From: an uncultured Caulobacteraceae bacterium
Lineage (GTDB): Bacteria; Pseudomonadota; Alphaproteobacteria; Caulobacterales; Caulobacteraceae
DNA: 12,498 nucleotides
Reading direction: 5' to 3'
NCBI GenBank assembly: GCA_903884915.1
Contig: CAISGS010000453.1
Span: forward strand, 1-12,498
Both the position numbers and the translations under genes were made by a program. The notes under the pieces were generated by a model. That model did no database searches and was not told the origin of the DNA. It worked only from the letters and a program-made list of their open reading frames with translations. This document shows, one piece after another, positions 10,643-12,498 of this stretch (position 1 is the first letter of the stretch; the number at the start of each line of letters is the position of its first letter).

Positions 10643-10653
10643 CAATTGTCCGG
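10643..10653 (-). promoter_or_regulatory. Operator-like motif facing ccr
   Basis: Read on the - strand this is CCGGACAATTG, identical over 11 bases to the motif at 10784-10794, which faces ecm. It lies 139 bases upstream of the ccr ATG. Both copies are followed in their gene's direction by six bases, then AGCCC, then CTAGG. A shared activator or repressor site is the simplest reading. Confidence 0.5.
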
Positions 10654-10706
10654 TCATTACCGTGGGACAAGCTTGCGAGGCTGGCAAGAGGCTTTTTTGC
10701 AACGCA

Positions 10707-10722
10707 GCACAAGAAATTGTGC
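10707..10722. promoter_or_regulatory. 6-4-6 inverted repeat between ccr and ecm
   Basis: GCACAA-GAAA-TTGTGC is a perfect inverted repeat of 16 bases, the size expected of a site for a dimeric helix-turn-helix regulator such as a TetR-type protein. A TetR-type activator of ccr (CcrR) is known in Methylobacterium, but its site is not recalled well enough to equate them. A TTGCAA palindrome (10697-10702) lies just to the left. Confidence 0.45.
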
Positions 10723-10783
10723 GCCGCGGTCGCCTTCCCTCATCAAGACAGTGGATTGCCGCAGCCTCGGTGAATGATAAAGT

Positions 10784-10794
10784 CCGGACAATTG
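10784..10794 (+). promoter_or_regulatory. Operator-like motif facing ecm
   Basis: CCGGACAATTG is the inverted counterpart of 10643-10653. It ends 31 bases before the ecm ATG, so it probably overlaps or abuts the core promoter. AGCCC (10801-10805) and CTAGG (10811-10815) follow; the latter overlaps the ecm Shine-Dalgarno, so its similarity to the ccr side may be fortuitous. Confidence 0.5.
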
Positions 10795-10825
10795 CTCTGC
10801 AGCCCACCGCCTAGGATGATCGAAC

Positions 10826-12498
10826 ATGTCCGCCAAGCCGTTCCAACATGCGCCAGACGCCCCGTGGATCATCCGCACCTATGCTGGCCACTCGACGGCG
10901 GACAAGTCCAATGCCCTCTACCGCGCCAATCTGGCCAAGGGTCAGACAGGCCTGTCGGTGGCCTTCGATCTGCCGACCCAGACCGGCTATGACCCGGACC
11001 ATATTCTGGCGCGCGGTGAGGTCGGTAAGGTCGGGGTGCCGGTCAGCCATATGGGCGATATGCGCGCCCTGTTCGATCAGATCCCGCTTGATCAGATGAA
11101 TACCTCCATGACCATCAATGCGACGGCGGCGTGGCTGTTGTCGCTCTATGTGGGTCTGGCGCAGGAGCAGGGCGTCTCGCCCAAGGCCTTGCAGGGCACG
11201 ACCCAGAACGATCTGATGAAGGAATATCTGTCGCGCGGGACCTATATCTATCCGCCTGCGCCTTCGATGAGGGTGATCAGCGACATGGTGGCTTGGGCCT
11301 ATGTTGAGACGCCCAAATGGAACCCGACCAACATCTGTTCCTACCACCTGCAAGAGGCCGGTGCGACGCCCGAGCAGGAACTGGCCTATGCGCTGGCCAC
11401 CGCCGTCGCGGTGCTGGATGCGGTCAAGGCCGGGGGTCAGGTGCCCGAGGCGGACTTTACCGTCGTGGTCTCGCGCATCAGCTTCTTCGTCAATGCCGGG
11501 ATCCGGTTTGTGACCGAGCTATGCAAGATGCGCGCCTTTACCGAGCTTTGGGATGAGCTCTTGCAACAGCGCTATGGCATTACCGACGATAAGGCCCGCC
11601 GCTTCCGCTATGGCGTTCAGGTCAATTCGCTGGGCCTGACCGAACAGCAGCCGGAAAATAACGTCTACCGCATCCTGATTGAGGCGCTGGCCGTGACCCT
11701 GTCCAAGGACGCCCGGTGCCGCGCCTTGCAACTGCCTGCTTGGAACGAGGCCCTTGGCCTGCCGCGACCTTGGGATCAGCAATGGTCCTTGCGCATGCAA
11801 CAGGTCCTCGCCTTTGAAACCGATCTTTTGGAATATGAGGACCTGTTTGACGGCTCGCATGTCGTCGCGGCCAAGGTCGCGCAACTCAAGACCCAGGCCA
11901 TTGATGAGCTAGCCAAGATCGACGCCATGGGCGGGGCCGCTGCCGCCATCGACTATATGAAGGGCCAGTTGGTTGCCTCCAACGCGGCGCGGGTGCGCGG
12001 GGTCGAGACCGGAGGCATGACGGTCATCGGTGTCAATCGCTACCCTGAAACCGAGGTCTCGCCCCTGTCGGCGGGTGAAGGCTCTATTGAGACGGTTGAT
12101 CCGCGCCTTGAGGCCGAGGTCATTGGCCGCTTGAAACAGTGGAAGGCCGACCGCAATGGCGCAGCCGTGATATCTGCCCTCGCCGATCTGGACAGTGCTG
12201 CAAAGGAGGGCCGAAACCTGATGCCCGCGTCGCTGGCTGCGGCTAAGGCTGGGGTGACGACCGGTGAATGGGCCGATGCCCTGCGCTCGGTCTTTGGGGA
12301 ATATCGTGGCCCAACCGGCGTGGCGGTGGTGGTCTCGTCGGGCACCGATCCGGATGAGGAAGAGGTTCAAAAGGAAGTGGCACGCGTCAGCGAGGCCCTT
12401 GGTGAAACCTTGCGCTTCCTTGTCGGCAAGCCGGGCCTTGATGGTCACTCCAACGGCGCCGAACAGATCGCTACCCGCGCCCGCGCCGTGGGCATGGA
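10826..12498 (+). CDS. ecm: Ethylmalonyl-CoA mutase (partial, 3' end outside window)
   Basis: This coenzyme-B12 mutase converts (2R)-ethylmalonyl-CoA to (2S)-methylsuccinyl-CoA in the ethylmalonyl-CoA pathway. Translation from ATG 10826 stays open for 557 codons to the window end, without a stop. It begins MSAKPF and has WIIRTYAGHSTADKSNALYR, GLSVAFDLPTQTGYDPDH, NTSMTINATAAWLLSLY and WNPTNICSYHLQEAGATP, typical of the MeaA/Ecm branch rather than classical methylmalonyl-CoA mutase. A linker near 490-510 leads into the B12-binding domain, which starts with GKPGLDGHSNGAEQ and carries the base-off D-x-H-x-x-G motif (D539, H541, G544). Family length is about 650, so roughly 100 residues are missing. 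AGGA (10813-10816) is nine bases upstream of the ATG. The divergent ccr neighbour catalyses the carboxylation earlier in the pathway. Confidence 0.95.
   Translation, partial: MSAKPFQHAPDAPWIIRTYAGHSTADKSNALYRANLAKGQTGLSVAFDLPTQTGYDPDHILARGEVGKVGVPVSHMGDMRALFDQIPLDQMNTSMTINATAAWLLSLYVGLAQEQGVSPKALQGTTQNDLMKEYLSRGTYIYPPAPSMRVISDMVAWAYVETPKWNPTNICSYHLQEAGATPEQELAYALATAVAVLDAVKAGGQVPEADFTVVVSRISFFVNAGIRFVTELCKMRAFTELWDELLQQRYGITDDKARRFRYGVQVNSLGLTEQQPENNVYRILIEALAVTLSKDARCRALQLPAWNEALGLPRPWDQQWSLRMQQVLAFETDLLEYEDLFDGSHVVAAKVAQLKTQAIDELAKIDAMGGAAAAIDYMKGQLVASNAARVRGVETGGMTVIGVNRYPETEVSPLSAGEGSIETVDPRLEAEVIGRLKQWKADRNGAAVISALADLDSAAKEGRNLMPASLAAAKAGVTTGEWADALRSVFGEYRGPTGVAVVVSSGTDPDEEEVQKEVARVSEALGETLRFLVGKPGLDGHSNGAEQIATRARAVGM

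Larger units (their letters stand above)
10504..10825. promoter_or_regulatory. Divergent ccr/ecm regulatory region
   Basis: This 322-base non-coding stretch separates the divergent starts of ccr and ecm. It holds, left to right: palindrome GCAAG-AC-CTTGC (10612-10623), palindrome GCCCCT-AG-AGGGGC (10622-10635), motif CAATTGTCCGG (10643-10653), a GGACAA copy (10665-10670), IR GCACAA-N4-TTGTGC (10707-10722), and CCGGACAATTG (10784-10794). The long open reading frames here on either strand have no recognisable content. No convincing sigma-70 -35/-10 pair was found, so promoters are inferred from gene orientation only. Confidence 0.7.

Noticed and set aside
10811..11353. 180-codon minus-strand open frame over the ecm start
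   Set aside because: It is a shadow of ecm, whose plus-strand reading is fully conserved; the translation looks like histidine- and arginine-rich out-of-frame sequence.

Overview
The window is high-GC alphaproteobacterial DNA, most likely from a member of the Caulobacterales. The best pointer is a DUF1465 gene that reads like RcdA, the ClpXP adaptor of CtrA degradation, sitting behind a DUF1192 gene. A dnaN-recF-gyrB cluster and the ethylmalonyl-CoA pathway genes ccr and ecm fit this. The genus cannot be fixed from the sequence alone.

Region 1 (1-3683) is a compact replication and repair cluster on the + strand: the last codons of dnaN (sliding clamp), recF, and gyrB joined to recF by an ATGA overlap. 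Region 2 (3684-4554) is an accessory islet. A visibly AT-richer minus-strand gene for a HEPN/Abi-like protein runs tail to tail into gyrB, and it is followed by a strong bidirectional terminator. The terminator lies where the end of the gyrB transcript would be expected, but on the far side of the Abi-like gene.

Region 3 (4555-8251) holds ferredoxin-NADP+ reductase (+), then recQ and a PIG3-type quinone oxidoreductase (both -). Region 4 (8252-9228) opens with a short divergent promoter region carrying nested inverted repeats, followed by the DUF1192 gene and rcdA (+), and hairpins that separate rcdA from the convergent ccr. Region 5 (9229-12498) is a divergent pair of ethylmalonyl-CoA pathway genes: ccr (-) and ecm (+, cut by the window end just after its B12-binding motif).

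The 322-bp ccr/ecm intergenic region has symmetric structure. A perfect 11-bp motif occurs once facing each gene, a separate 6-4-6 inverted repeat lies between the two copies, and two abutting palindromes lie in the probable ccr leader. Ccr makes ethylmalonyl-CoA from crotonyl-CoA, CO2 and NADPH, and Ecm (acting on it after epimerisation) converts it to methylsuccinyl-CoA, so co-regulation from this region is expected. No complete new multi-gene system is seen. The two items most worth following are the HEPN/Abi islet behind gyrB and the paired operator-like motif at ccr/ecm. No tRNA, rRNA, CRISPR array or insertion sequence was recognised.
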